Part shown: positions 16,460-24,407 of the stretch, piece after piece
How positions within the stretch are numbered: position 1 is the first letter of the stretch
Layout of the letters: every line of letters starts with the position of its first letter
Origin: Actinomadura oligospora ATCC 43269
Lineage (GTDB): Bacteria > Actinomycetota > Actinomycetes > Streptosporangiales > Streptosporangiaceae
Assembly: GCF_000518265.1 (NCBI RefSeq)
Contig: NZ_KI912412.1
Span: 223,165 to 287,164, forward strand
Direction: 5' to 3'
DNA length: 64,000 bases
Position numbers and translations under genes: made by a program
Notes under the pieces: generated by a model
What the model saw: the letters and a program-made list of their open reading frames with translations, nothing else
The model's database searches: none
What the model was told of the DNA's origin: nothing

Positions 16460-16721
16460 AATCGGCTCCTCTCGAGGATGCCCGCGACCGGCGCTCCCCG
16501 CTCAAATCCGAGCCGTCCACGCCCGCTTCACGGAGCGTCCCCTCGAACGCGCTGACCACCGCGATCGTCCTGACTGCGGGCAAACGCCCTGGTCAGCGGC
16601 GGACCGCATCACAGTGACCGCATCCGGACGCAGAGCCACCCCGCGTGAGGCCGCCCTCAGAAGCACGCGGATGCCGAACCGCTCACCGGATCACAAACAG
16701 CGGAACAACATCCCGGAAGGC

Positions 16722-17102
16722 TCAGACCGCTTGGAAGTCATCGGGCCCCCAGAAGGCTTCCATGCGGACGACCTTGCCGTCCTCGCCGAACGTCATGACC
16801 TCAATGCCGTCGATGTGCAGACCGGGGAGGTCGGCGGAGAAGCGCATGGCGCTGCGGTTTCCGTAGGAACCGGTGACTTCGTGCGCGGTGAGCTTCGCAC
16901 CCGCCGCAATCGAATCGGCGTAGAACTTCTCAATCGCGGCGCGACCCGTGACCGGACGCTTGCCGACCGGGTCCTCGATCATCGCTTCGTCCGCATAGAG
17001 ATCGGCGACGGCGGTGTGCTCGCCCGCGTTGAACAGGTCCACGTAGCGCCGCATCGTGGCCTTCATGTGCGCGGTGTCCGGCGTGCGCTTGGCGTCAGGC
17101 AT
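16722..17102 (-). CDS. Ketosteroid-isomerase/SnoaL-like protein
   Basis: 126 residues with the cone-like NTF2 fold. It resembles bacterial steroid delta-isomerase closely in the first half: MRRYVDLFNAGEHTAVADLYADEAMIEDPVG, with Tyr20 and Asp44 at the same 24-residue spacing as Tyr14 and Asp38 of the Comamonas enzyme. The third catalytic acid (Asp99 there) is less clear: the aligned position is Glu101, or Asp98 (HIDGIEVMTF). The end GKVVRMEAFWGP also matches. If active it would shift a double bond in a 3-oxo-steroid, but many relatives have other substrates. The acyl-CoA dehydrogenase pair 0.9 kb away is compatible with steroid or lipid catabolism but on the other strand. Confidence 0.78.
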   Translation of the reverse strand: MPDAKRTPDTAHMKATMRRYVDLFNAGEHTAVADLYADEAMIEDPVGKRPVTGRAAIEKFYADSIAAGAKLTAHEVTGSYGNRSAMRFSADLPGLHIDGIEVMTFGEDGKVVRMEAFWGPDDFQAV

Positions 17103-17162
17103 GGTCGTCCTTCCGTCGGAACGGTCATCCCCCGCCGCGCCAGCGTACCCAGCCCCGCTCGC

Positions 17163-17807
17163 TCAGGCCGGAAAGCCCTTCCCCGGCCGGGAGTCGGACA
17201 ACCTCACCGAAGACGCACCCGCAGGACGCGGACTCGGCGCATCCCCAAGCCGCGGATCCGGCGCACCCGCAGGACGCGAAGTGGGCGCATCCCCAAGTCG
17301 CGGATCCGGCGCACCCGCGGAACGCCGACTCGGCGCATCCCCACGGTCGAGATGGCGCCAGCGGCCGGCCGCGCGGGACGCCGGGGGCGCCGGGGACGGC
17401 CCGACCCCGCGTTCGGCGGCGTCGGCGAGGGCGGCGAACAGGTCGCGCGGAGCGCCGTCGGTGTCGTCGTAGTGCCAGCGGCGGATGAGGCGTTCGCCTT
17501 CCGTGCCCGGGTTGAACCGCTCGAAGGCGAAACAGCCCGCGGTCGCCATCTGGGCGATGAGCCGGTCGCTGTCGTCCATCTGCATGGCGTACGCGGCGGC
17601 GTCGATGAGGCCGATGGCGGCGCGCGCGTTGCGTCCGTCGTCGCGTTCCTCGGCCCGTTCGATCCGCCACTGCGCGTACGGGCGCAGGAAGTCGGCGATC
17701 ATCCAGCTCTTGGGCACCTGACCGGTCCTCTCGGTCGCACGGGCATAGGAGGCCGTTCCCATGCTGCGCCGCAGGTCAGGCGGGGCCGAGCGACTTGACT
17801 CGATCAT
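17163..17807 (-). CDS. Hypothetical protein with C-terminal 16-residue tandem repeats
   Basis: 214 residues from ATG 17807; ATG 17762 (MGTASYARATERT) is a possible later start and neither has a clear ribosome binding site. Residues ~30-140 look like a small helical domain with conserved-looking aromatic and acidic residues (WMIADFLRPYAQWRIERAEERDDGRNARAAIGLIDAAAYAM, FERFNPGTEGERLIRRWHYDD). The rest is a Pro/Ala/Arg/Asp-rich tail of three near-identical 16-residue units of the form GDAPxxRxAGAPDPRL. No signal peptide or membrane segment. I recognise no family. The repeats are likely to vary in number between strains. Confidence 0.6.
   Translation of the reverse strand: MIESSRSAPPDLRRSMGTASYARATERTGQVPKSWMIADFLRPYAQWRIERAEERDDGRNARAAIGLIDAAAYAMQMDDSDRLIAQMATAGCFAFERFNPGTEGERLIRRWHYDDTDGAPRDLFAALADAAERGVGPSPAPPASRAAGRWRHLDRGDAPSRRSAGAPDPRLGDAPTSRPAGAPDPRLGDAPSPRPAGASSVRLSDSRPGKGFPA
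17188..17345. repeat. 48-bp tandem repeats inside a coding region
   Basis: GGCGCATCCCCA recurs at 17236, 17284 and 17332, an exact 48-bp period, with a degenerate earlier unit before 17236. The period is a multiple of three and encodes the 16-residue repeat of the hypothetical protein. Confidence 0.85.
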
Positions 17808-17895
17808 TGCCGAGCTTTGGGCCGCACGCTCTTTCCGGACCGCCGGCCGGCGTCGTATGCGCCCCGGGAGGGCCGGGCCCGGCGGGCGTGCTTTA

Positions 17896-17917
17896 ATCTA
17901 CCAAACAGTTGTTAGAT
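17896..17917. promoter_or_regulatory. Palindromic operator upstream of the acyl-CoA dehydrogenase genes
   Basis: A 22-bp imperfect palindrome of the form ATCTAnCAAnnnnTTGnTAGAT, 42 bp before the start of the first dehydrogenase and inside the likely promoter (TTTAAT at 17892-17897, TTAGAT at 17912-17917). Size and symmetry fit a TetR-family site. No regulator gene is adjacent, so it would act in trans. Confidence 0.55.
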
Positions 17918-17958
17918 GAATCGTCGGCATGGACCCCGGAAGGTGGAGGCCGCCGCTG

Positions 17959-19089
17959 ATGGATCTCGACTTCTCCCCCGCCCACGAGGCGTTCCGCGCG
18001 GAGGTCCGCGACTGGCTGCGCGCGCACGTCCCCGCCGAGCCGCCGCCGTCGCTGGAGACCGCCGAGGGTTTCGCCGCCCACCGCGCGTGGGAGCGGACGC
18101 TCGGCGCGGACCGCTACGCGACGGTCAACTGGCCCGCGGAATTCGGCGGACGCGACGCCACCCCGCTCGAATGGCTGATCTTCGAGGAGGAGTACTACGC
18201 GGCGGGCGCGCCCGGCCGGGTCTCGCAGAACGGCGTGAACCTGCTCGCGCCGACGCTGTTCGAGCACGGCACGCCCGAGCAGCTGCGGCGCGTCCTGCCG
18301 CCGATGGCGCGTGGCGAGGCGATCTGGGCGCAGGCGTGGTCGGAGCCGGGCGCGGGCAGCGACCTCGCGGCGCTGCGCTCCACCGCCACCCGCGCGGACG
18401 GGGGCTGGCTGCTGGACGGCCAGAAGACCTGGAGCTCACGCGCCGCGTTCGCGGACCGCGCCTTCGGCCTGTTCCGGTCCGATCCCGGGTCGGAACGGCA
18501 CCGCGGCCTGACGTACCTGATGTTCCCGCTGGACGCGCCCGGGGTGACGGTCCGCCCGATTGGACGCCTCGACGGCAAACCCGCGTTCGCCGAGCTCTTC
18601 CTGGACGGTGTGTTCGTCCCGGACGAGGACGTCATCGGCGACCCCGGCAACGGCTGGAAGGTCGCGATGAGCACGGCGGGGAACGAGCGCGGCCTCACCC
18701 TGCGCTCCCCGGGCCGGTACACCGCCGCGGCCGACCGGCTCCTCGCCCTCTGGCGCGAACGCGCCGACCCGTCCGACACGGCCCTGCGCGACCGCGTCGC
18801 GGACGCCTGGCTGAAGGCCCGCGCCTACCGCCTCAAGGGTTTCGAGACGATCTCCCGCACCGACGACATCGGCGCGGAGTCGAGCCTGAACAAGGTGTTC
18901 TGGTCCGAGTTCGACATCGCCCTGCACGAGACCGCCCTCGACATCCTCGGCCCGGACGGCGAGCTGGACGGCGACTGGCTGGAGGGCTACGTCTTCTCCC
19001 TCGCGGGCCCGATCTACGCGGGCACCAACGAGGTCCAGCGGAACGTGATCGCCGAGCGCCTGCTCGGCCTGCCCAGGGGGGCGCGATGA
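17959..19089 (+). CDS. Acyl-CoA dehydrogenase, first subunit of a pair
   Basis: 376 residues from ATG 17959 (MDLDFSPAHEAF); an ATG at 17929 is less likely. It has the three-part acyl-CoA dehydrogenase fold: N-terminal helices, a beta domain with the flavin loop AQAWSEPGAGSDLAAL and DGWLLDGQKTWSSRA, and a C-terminal helical bundle ending in GPIYAGTNEVQRNVIAERLLGLPR, the FAD/CoA-site signature. It would oxidise an acyl-CoA at C2-C3. Its stop overlaps the start of a second, shorter homologue (ATGA), the arrangement of the heterotetrameric FadE/ChsE-type enzymes that act on steroid side chains or branched acyl-CoAs. That substrate is inference. A palindromic operator lies just upstream. Confidence 0.9.
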   Translation: MDLDFSPAHEAFRAEVRDWLRAHVPAEPPPSLETAEGFAAHRAWERTLGADRYATVNWPAEFGGRDATPLEWLIFEEEYYAAGAPGRVSQNGVNLLAPTLFEHGTPEQLRRVLPPMARGEAIWAQAWSEPGAGSDLAALRSTATRADGGWLLDGQKTWSSRAAFADRAFGLFRSDPGSERHRGLTYLMFPLDAPGVTVRPIGRLDGKPAFAELFLDGVFVPDEDVIGDPGNGWKVAMSTAGNERGLTLRSPGRYTAAADRLLALWRERADPSDTALRDRVADAWLKARAYRLKGFETISRTDDIGAESSLNKVFWSEFDIALHETALDILGPDGELDGDWLEGYVFSLAGPIYAGTNEVQRNVIAERLLGLPRGAR

Positions 19090-20036
19090 GGTTCGTCCCG
19101 TCCGAGGAACACCGCCTCTTCGCGAGCAGCCTGGACAAGCTCCTCGACCAGGCCGACACCCCGTCCGCGATCCGCGCCTGGGCGTCCGGCGACCACGTCC
19201 CCGGACGCCGGATCTGGACGTCCCTGGCCGAAGCGGGCGTGTTCGCGCTGGCCGTCCCCGAGGAACACGACGGCGTGGGCCTGCTCCCCGTCGAACTCGT
19301 CACGGCCATGCACGAGCTGGGGCGCCACGCCGTCCCGGGTCCCCTGGTCGAGACCGCCGCCGCTGCGGCCCTCCTGACCGCGACCGGCGACACCCACTGG
19401 CTCCCTCGCATCGCCGCAGGTGAAGCCATGGTCTCGGTGGCCGCTCCCCATGCGCCCTACGCGCTCGACGCCGACGTCGCCGACCTCGTCCTCGCCGTCA
19501 GGGGGGACGTCCTCTACGAGGCCGAACCTGCGAGGGCGCTCCGCCCGTCGATCGATCCGTCCCGCCGTCTCTTCGAGGTCACCCCGTCCCGCGCGCTCGG
19601 CACGGCGGACGAATCGGCCCTCGACCTCGCCACCCTCGCCTGCGCCGCACAGCACCTGGGCCTGGGCCGCCACCTCCTGGACGTCTCCGTCGACTACGCG
19701 AAGACCAGGAACCAGTTCGGCCACCCCATCGGCGAGTACCAGGCGGTCAAGCACCACCTGGCCGACGCCCTCGTCGACCTCGAGTTCGCCCGTCCCCTGA
19801 TCCACGCCGCCGCCCTCTCGCACGGCGCCGCCGACTTCCGCCGCGACACCTCCGCGGCCAAGATCGCCGCCGCCGAGGCCGCCTACGCCACCGCGAAGAC
19901 CGCCCTCCAGGTCCACGGCGCGATCGGCTACACCGCCGAGTACGCGCCGTCCCTCTGGATCCGCAAGGCCCGGGCCCTCCACACCGCCTGGGGCTCCCCC
20001 GCCGTCCACCGAACCCGCCTCATGGCGTCCCTCTGA
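19086..20036 (+). CDS. Acyl-CoA dehydrogenase, second (short) subunit
   Basis: 316 residues from ATG 19086, overlapping the previous stop. Shorter than the usual ~380 residues: the N-terminal helices (RFVPSEEHRLFASSLDKLLDQ, VPEEHDGVGLLPVELVTAMHELGRHAVPGPLVETAAAAALL) and C-terminal bundle are intact, while the middle beta domain is reduced. The C-terminal part keeps TRNQFGHPIGEYQAVKHHLAD and HGAIGYTAEYAPSLWIRKARAL, typical FAD-contact segments. In known alpha2-beta2 dehydrogenases one subunit supplies the catalytic Glu and both share the FAD sites; the compact beta domain here suggests this is the accessory partner. It should form a complex with the upstream product. No transcription terminator is seen before the GntR operon. 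Confidence 0.88.
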   Translation: MRFVPSEEHRLFASSLDKLLDQADTPSAIRAWASGDHVPGRRIWTSLAEAGVFALAVPEEHDGVGLLPVELVTAMHELGRHAVPGPLVETAAAAALLTATGDTHWLPRIAAGEAMVSVAAPHAPYALDADVADLVLAVRGDVLYEAEPARALRPSIDPSRRLFEVTPSRALGTADESALDLATLACAAQHLGLGRHLLDVSVDYAKTRNQFGHPIGEYQAVKHHLADALVDLEFARPLIHAAALSHGAADFRRDTSAAKIAAAEAAYATAKTALQVHGAIGYTAEYAPSLWIRKARALHTAWGSPAVHRTRLMASL

Positions 20037-20052
20037 ACCTGGCCGCCGGGGG

Positions 20053-20100
20053 TTGACGGGCCTCGGATCCGAGATCTACCGTTTTACTAACATCATAGTA
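20053..20100 (+). promoter_or_regulatory. Promoter and operator of the GntR-ABC operon
   Basis: TTGACG at 20053-20058 and TACCGT at 20077-20082 are spaced by 18 bp. Immediately downstream, TACTA (20085-20089) and TAGTA (20096-20100) form an inverted repeat with a 6-bp spacer over the expected transcription start, as expected for autoregulation by the YtrA-type repressor encoded next. Confidence 0.65.
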
Positions 20101-20115
20101 GAACGGAGTTTCGGA

Positions 20116-20508
20116 GTGTTTCGGTTCCGGTTGGACGGGCGGAGCGGGGTGCCGCCGTATCTGCAGCTGGTGCAGCAGGTGCGGCAGGCGCTGCTGCTCG
20201 GGTATCTGCGGAACGGGGATCAGCTGCCGACCGTGAAGGAGGTGGTCGGAGGGCTGACGATCAATCCGAACACGGTCGTGAAGGCGTACCGGCAGCTGGA
20301 GAACGAGGGGATCGTCGCGGCGAAGCCCGGGCAGGGGACGTTCGTCACGGCCGAGGTGGAGGCGGTGGCGCCCGGGGACCACGCGCGGCTGCGGCGGTCG
20401 CTGGAGCGGTGGGTGCGGGACGCGCGCGGGGCGGGGCTGGACGAGGAGACGGTCACGGCGTTGATCACGGCGGTCTGGAACGACGTCCGGGCGGAGGGCG
20501 TGGCATGA
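20116..20508 (+). CDS. GntR-family transcriptional regulator, YtrA subfamily
   Basis: 130 residues from GTG 20116 (VFRFRLDGRSGVPPYLQLVQQVRQALLLGYL), with CGGAG about 7 bp upstream. Residues ~12-80 form the winged helix of GntR proteins (GDQLPTVKEVVGGLTINPNTVVKAYRQLENEGIVAAKPGQGTFV). The C-terminal ~45 residues are a short helical dimerisation tail rather than a ligand-binding domain, which defines the YtrA group. These repressors usually control the ABC exporter encoded with them and respond to cell-envelope antibiotics. The stop overlaps the ATPase start (ATGA), and an inverted repeat sits over its own promoter, so autorepression is likely. Confidence 0.9.
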   Translation: MFRFRLDGRSGVPPYLQLVQQVRQALLLGYLRNGDQLPTVKEVVGGLTINPNTVVKAYRQLENEGIVAAKPGQGTFVTAEVEAVAPGDHARLRRSLERWVRDARGAGLDEETVTALITAVWNDVRAEGVA

Positions 20509-21380
20509 CGGCGCCCAGTCCGGAACCCGCGCTGGAGGCCGACGGTCTCGGAATGCGGTTCGGACGGTCCTGGGCGCTGCGGGACTGCTCGGTGAGCCTG
20601 CCCGCCGGTGCGGTCGTCGCGCTGGTCGGCCCGAACGGGGCCGGGAAGACCACGCTGATGCACCTGGTGTGCGGTCTGCTGCGTCCGTCCGAGGGACGTG
20701 TCCGGGTGTTCGGCGAGGACGCGGACAGCGGGTCGTCCGAGGCCCTGGCGCGGGTCGGGTTCGTCGCGCAGGAGCACCCGCTGTACCGGGGGATGACGGT
20801 CGCGGAGCTGCTGCGGATGGGACGGGCGCTGAACCCCCGGTTCGACCGCGGCCTCGCCGAGCTGCGGCTCGACGGGCTGGGGATCCCGCTGAACCGGCGG
20901 GCGGGGGCGCTGTCGGGCGGGCAGCAGGCGCAGGTGTCGCTGGCGCTCGCGCTGGCGAAGCGTCCGATGCTGCTGGTCCTGGACGAGCCGCTCGCGAACC
21001 TCGATCCCGTCGCGCGCCGGGACTTCACCCGGACGCTCATGTCGGCCGTCGCCGAGGACGGCGTGACCGTCCTGCTGTCGTCGCACGTCATCGCCGACCT
21101 CGAGGCGGTCTGCGACCGGCTGGTGCTGCTCGACCACGGGGCCGTCCGGCTGGACGGGGCGATCGAGGACGTCCTCGCCGCGCACCGGATGATCAGCGGT
21201 CCGAGGGAGGCCGCGGCCGACATGCCGGGCGTGGTCCGGGCCGTGCACAGCGGGCGGCACAGCGACCTGCTCGTCCGGGCGGGGGCGGAGGCGGAGTTGC
21301 ATCCGGTCTGGCAGGAGCATCACGTGGGCCTGGAGGAACTGATCCTCGCCTACCTCGAGAACCCGGTGGTGACGCGATGA
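20505..21380 (+). CDS. ABC transporter ATP-binding protein (YtrA-linked)
   Basis: 291 residues from ATG 20505. Complete ABC ATPase: Walker A GPNGAGKTT, Q-loop FVAQEHPLYRGM, signature ALSGGQQAQ, Walker B MLLVLDEPLANLDP, and H-loop His in LLSSHVIADLE. The last ~60 residues are a divergent C-terminal extension. It powers the permease encoded next; the ATPase stop and permease start overlap in an ATGA. With the GntR gene this is a three-gene translationally coupled operon of the YtrABC type, likely for export or envelope-stress response. The transported compound is unknown. Confidence 0.92.
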   Translation: MTAPSPEPALEADGLGMRFGRSWALRDCSVSLPAGAVVALVGPNGAGKTTLMHLVCGLLRPSEGRVRVFGEDADSGSSEALARVGFVAQEHPLYRGMTVAELLRMGRALNPRFDRGLAELRLDGLGIPLNRRAGALSGGQQAQVSLALALAKRPMLLVLDEPLANLDPVARRDFTRTLMSAVAEDGVTVLLSSHVIADLEAVCDRLVLLDHGAVRLDGAIEDVLAAHRMISGPREAAADMPGVVRAVHSGRHSDLLVRAGAEAELHPVWQEHHVGLEELILAYLENPVVTR

Positions 21381-22357
21381 TCTGGTTCACGTGGCGGCTG
21401 CACCGGACGCAGGTGTACGCGGGGCTGGCGCTCGTGGCGCTGGTCGCGGCGGTCTTCCTGCCGTACGGCGAGGCGGCCCGCGCGTCGTTCGCGTCGCACG
21501 GGGTCGGGGCGTGCCTGGCGCGCGACACCGGCGGCGAGCCGTGCCAGACGGCGATGCGCGCGTTCATCCAGGAGTTCAACGGGATCGCGAACCACCTGTC
21601 CACCTGGTTCAGCCCGATCCCGGGCCTGATCGGCGCCATCATCGGCGCAGGAGTGCTCGGACGCGAATACGAGCAGGGCACGTGGCGGCTGGCGTGGACG
21701 CAGTCCGTCCCGCGCGGACGGTGGCTCACGCAGCGGATCCTCCTGGTCGCCGCCGGGATCACCGCGATCAGCCTGACGCTCTCCCAGGTCTTCACCTGGT
21801 TCCGCTCACCCGTGGACGAGGTGTCGGGACGGTTCGCGCCCGGCGCGTTCGACCTCGAGGGGCTGTCGCTCACCGGGTACACGCTGTTCGCGTTCGCGCT
21901 GGGCGTGCTGGCCGGACTGGTGCTGCGGCGGACGGTCCCGGCGATCGTGGTGGCGTTCGCGGGGTTCATGGCCGTCCGGATGCCGGTCGAGTTCTGGGTC
22001 CGGCAGCGCTTCCAGACCCCCGCGAGCAGGCTGTCCGCGCCGACGCTCCAGCACACCTTCGGGCCGTCGTCGGTGCCGGTCGTCCCCGGGAAGCCCGGCT
22101 GGACGCTCGGCTACCACCTGGTGGACGGCTCCGGGCGCACCCTCACGACCGCCGAAGAGGCGCGCCTGCAGACCCAGGCGCAGGCGGCGCACGACCCCGA
22201 CGCCTACCTGCGCGGCCTCGGCCTGCACCTCAGGACCGTGTACCAGCCGGCCGACCGGTTCTGGACGTTCCAATTCATCGAGTTCTCGGTGTTCGCGGGG
22301 CTGGCGCTCGTCCTGCTGGCGCTCGCCGTCCACCGGCTCCGGCGGCGCGGCGCCTGA
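21377..22357 (+). CDS. ABC transporter permease (ABC-2-like)
   Basis: 326 residues from ATG 21377. About six membrane segments: one near residues 14-34, one near 80-100 (GLIGAIIGAGVLGREYEQGTW), others near 125-145, 175-195, 200-215 and 300-320. The motif GREYEQGTWRLAWTQSVPRGRW matches the cytoplasmic loop seen in actinobacterial ABC-2 permeases. A large external part with Cys residues (GACLARDTGGEPCQTAM) follows the first segment, and a second soluble segment precedes the last helix. It forms the membrane channel for the ATPase upstream. The operon ends at an inverted repeat at 22367-22424. Confidence 0.85.
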   Translation: MIWFTWRLHRTQVYAGLALVALVAAVFLPYGEAARASFASHGVGACLARDTGGEPCQTAMRAFIQEFNGIANHLSTWFSPIPGLIGAIIGAGVLGREYEQGTWRLAWTQSVPRGRWLTQRILLVAAGITAISLTLSQVFTWFRSPVDEVSGRFAPGAFDLEGLSLTGYTLFAFALGVLAGLVLRRTVPAIVVAFAGFMAVRMPVEFWVRQRFQTPASRLSAPTLQHTFGPSSVPVVPGKPGWTLGYHLVDGSGRTLTTAEEARLQTQAQAAHDPDAYLRGLGLHLRTVYQPADRFWTFQFIEFSVFAGLALVLLALAVHRLRRRGA

Positions 22358-22366
22358 CGGCCGCCT

Positions 22367-22424
22367 AGGGCGTGTCTCAAAGCCACCTGCCCTACTGCGC
22401 GACGCCGACTTCGAGACACGCCCT
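22367..22424. repeat. 12-bp inverted repeat between convergent genes
   Basis: AGGGCGTGTCTC at 22367-22378 is exactly repeated in inverted orientation at 22413-22424, separated by 34 bp without coding content. It could be a bidirectional terminator for the permease (+) and the response regulator (-). The end sequence also looks like termini of some actinomycete insertion sequences, so a miniature or decayed element is possible. Confidence 0.6.
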
Positions 22425-22431
22425 CGCCGGG

Positions 22432-23106
22432 TCAGTCGTCCTCGCCGACCAGGCCGTTGCGGAACGCGTACGTGACGGCCTGGGCCCGGTCGCGGAGGTT
22501 CGCCTTCGCGAACAGGTTGTTGATGTGGGTCTTGACCGTGGCCTCGCTGATGAACAGCTCGCGCGCGATCTCGGCGTTGGACCGTCCGCGCGCGATCAGC
22601 GTCAGCACCTCGGCCTCGCGGCGGGTCAGGCCGTCCGGGAGGCCGCTGCCACGGGACCTCGGCCGCTGCTCCCCCGCCGTGACCGCCTCGACCAGGCGGC
22701 GCTGGACGGCCGGGTCGAGCTGCGCGTGCCCGCCCCGCACCGCCTCGATCGCGCGCGCGATCTCGTCCGCCCCGGCGTCCTTGGTGAGGTAGCCCCGCGC
22801 GCCCGCGCGGAGCGCCGCGAAGATCGACTCGTCGTCGGCGTAGGTGGTCAGCACGACCACCTCGACCTCCGGGTGCAGCTCGCGCATCCTCGCGGTCGCC
22901 TCCACCCCGTCCATGCGGGGCATCCGCAGGTCCATGAGGACCACGTCGGGCGCCACCCGCGCGACCAGTTCCAGCGCCTGCTCGCCGTCGCCCGCCGAGC
23001 CCGCGACCTCCAGGCCCGGCAGCAGCTCCAGCAGCAGGACGAGCCCCTCGCGCACCACCGTCTGGTCGTCGACCACGACGACCCGCGTCACTCGTTCGTC
23101 CGTCAC
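22432..23106 (-). CDS. LuxR/NarL-family response regulator
   Basis: 224 residues from GTG 23106, which overlaps the kinase stop (GTGA). Receiver residues: DD pair in VVVVDDQTVV, phospho-acceptor Asp in VVLMDLRMPRMDG, Thr in VVVLTTYAD, Lys in GYLTKDAG. The LuxR helix-turn-helix near residues 158-215 reads LTRREAEVLTLIARGRSNAEIARELFISEATVKTHINNLFAKANL. It is the output partner of the kinase encoded just upstream. The gene order on this strand is GlxA-like regulator, membrane protein, kinase, regulator, with gaps of at most 10 bp, so all four may be cotranscribed. Confidence 0.92.
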   Translation of the reverse strand: MTDERVTRVVVVDDQTVVREGLVLLLELLPGLEVAGSAGDGEQALELVARVAPDVVLMDLRMPRMDGVEATARMRELHPEVEVVVLTTYADDESIFAALRAGARGYLTKDAGADEIARAIEAVRGGHAQLDPAVQRRLVEAVTAGEQRPRSRGSGLPDGLTRREAEVLTLIARGRSNAEIARELFISEATVKTHINNLFAKANLRDRAQAVTYAFRNGLVGEDD

Positions 23107-24407
23107 ACCCGTATCCGAAGCGCCACCCGGAAGCCCTCGCCGTCCGGTCCGGCCTCAAGGGTCCCACCTACCAGCTCGGCGCGCTCCCGCATGCCCACCA
23201 GCCCGTACCCGCCGACGGCCGTGACGACGGGCTCCTCCGTGCCGCCGGTGTCGGCGACGGTGAGCTCGACGGCGCCGGGCAGGTGGTCGAGCCGGATCCG
23301 CACGGACGCGCCGGGCGCGTGCTTGCGGACGTTCGTCAGCGCCTCCTGCGCCGTCCGGACCAGCGCGAGGGCCCGCGCCGAGGTGAGGTCGTGCGGCGTC
23401 CCGGTGATCTCCAGGTCGGCCGGACGGCCCGTCGCGGCGTGGAACTCGTCGGCGAGCTCGGCAAGCGCCTCGTCCAGTTCCCGGGCCTCGCCGCGCAGCG
23501 CGGCCAGGGCCCGCCGGGTCTCCTCCAGGCCCGTCCGGGCGAGCCGCTGCGCCCGCTCGACCCGCTCCAGCGCCCGCTCGCGGTCGTCGTCCCGGGAGAG
23601 CAGCAGCCGCGCCCCCTCCAGGTGGACGATCTGCGCCGACAGCGAGTGCGCCAGGATGTCGTGGATCTCCCGCGCCATCCGGGACCGCTCGGCGAGCGTC
23701 GCCTCGTTCGCCTCCGACCGACGCCGCCAGCGGCGTTCGCGCAGCGCGAGCGCCGCCGCGTAGACGCCGAGGAACGCCATGACCGACCAGATGTCCACCG
23801 AGTGGGCGTGGACGGCCTGGACGCCCGTGAGCGTCCCGGCGGCCCCGATCGTGAACAGCGCCCCGTCCCCTCCGGGGCGGCGGGCCGCGGCGATCCCGGC
23901 CGCGATGTAGGCGAACGTCTGCGCCCCGACGTGCGACTCGATCAGGTTCGCGCCGAACGCGGACAGGACGGTGATCCCCAGCGGCAGCAGCACCCACCGC
24001 GACGCGGAGTCGCGGGCGAAGCCGAGCAGGCCCCAGGCCAGCCCGCCGATGACCAGCGCGTTCAGGACGGCCAGCCCCGCCCAGGCGGCCGTCGCATGCG
24101 GCCCGGACCTCACCACCGCCAGCAGGTAGAACCCGGATCCCCAGATCAGCAGGCCGCTCCGGGCCACGATCCGTCCCAGCCGGTCGCCCGGCGGCCCGTC
24201 CCGGCCGGGCGTCCGTTCGATGTCACAGGCGTCCCACCACCCCTGGAACGCCACGTACTGCCCCATCCACCGCAACGGCCCCTTCCTCGCCGGACGAGGA
24301 CCATCGGGGTCAGCGTCCGGACGCGGGACTCCGGCCCGGCCGGACAGTTCGGAGGGCGCGTCCGTGGACGAATCGCGGGCCGGACGCGCCACCGGACGTT
24401 CGCTCAT
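23103..24407 (-). CDS. Sensor histidine kinase (HisKA_3)
   Basis: 434 residues. The first ~45 residues are hydrophilic and rich in Pro, Asp and Arg; about six membrane segments follow at ~80-220. The H-box is RMAREIHDILAHSLSAQIVHLEGARLLL with the phospho-His, then an HATPase_c domain with LVRTAQEALTNVRKHAPG (N-box), VADTGG and GGYGLVGMRERAELVGG. Its ATG overlaps the stop of the membrane-protein gene (ATGA) and its stop overlaps the regulator start, so three genes are translationally coupled. The signal is not deducible. Confidence 0.9.
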   Translation of the reverse strand: MSERPVARPARDSSTDAPSELSGRAGVPRPDADPDGPRPARKGPLRWMGQYVAFQGWWDACDIERTPGRDGPPGDRLGRIVARSGLLIWGSGFYLLAVVRSGPHATAAWAGLAVLNALVIGGLAWGLLGFARDSASRWVLLPLGITVLSAFGANLIESHVGAQTFAYIAAGIAAARRPGGDGALFTIGAAGTLTGVQAVHAHSVDIWSVMAFLGVYAAALALRERRWRRRSEANEATLAERSRMAREIHDILAHSLSAQIVHLEGARLLLSRDDDRERALERVERAQRLARTGLEETRRALAALRGEARELDEALAELADEFHAATGRPADLEITGTPHDLTSARALALVRTAQEALTNVRKHAPGASVRIRLDHLPGAVELTVADTGGTEEPVVTAVGGYGLVGMRERAELVGGTLEAGPDGEGFRVALRIRV

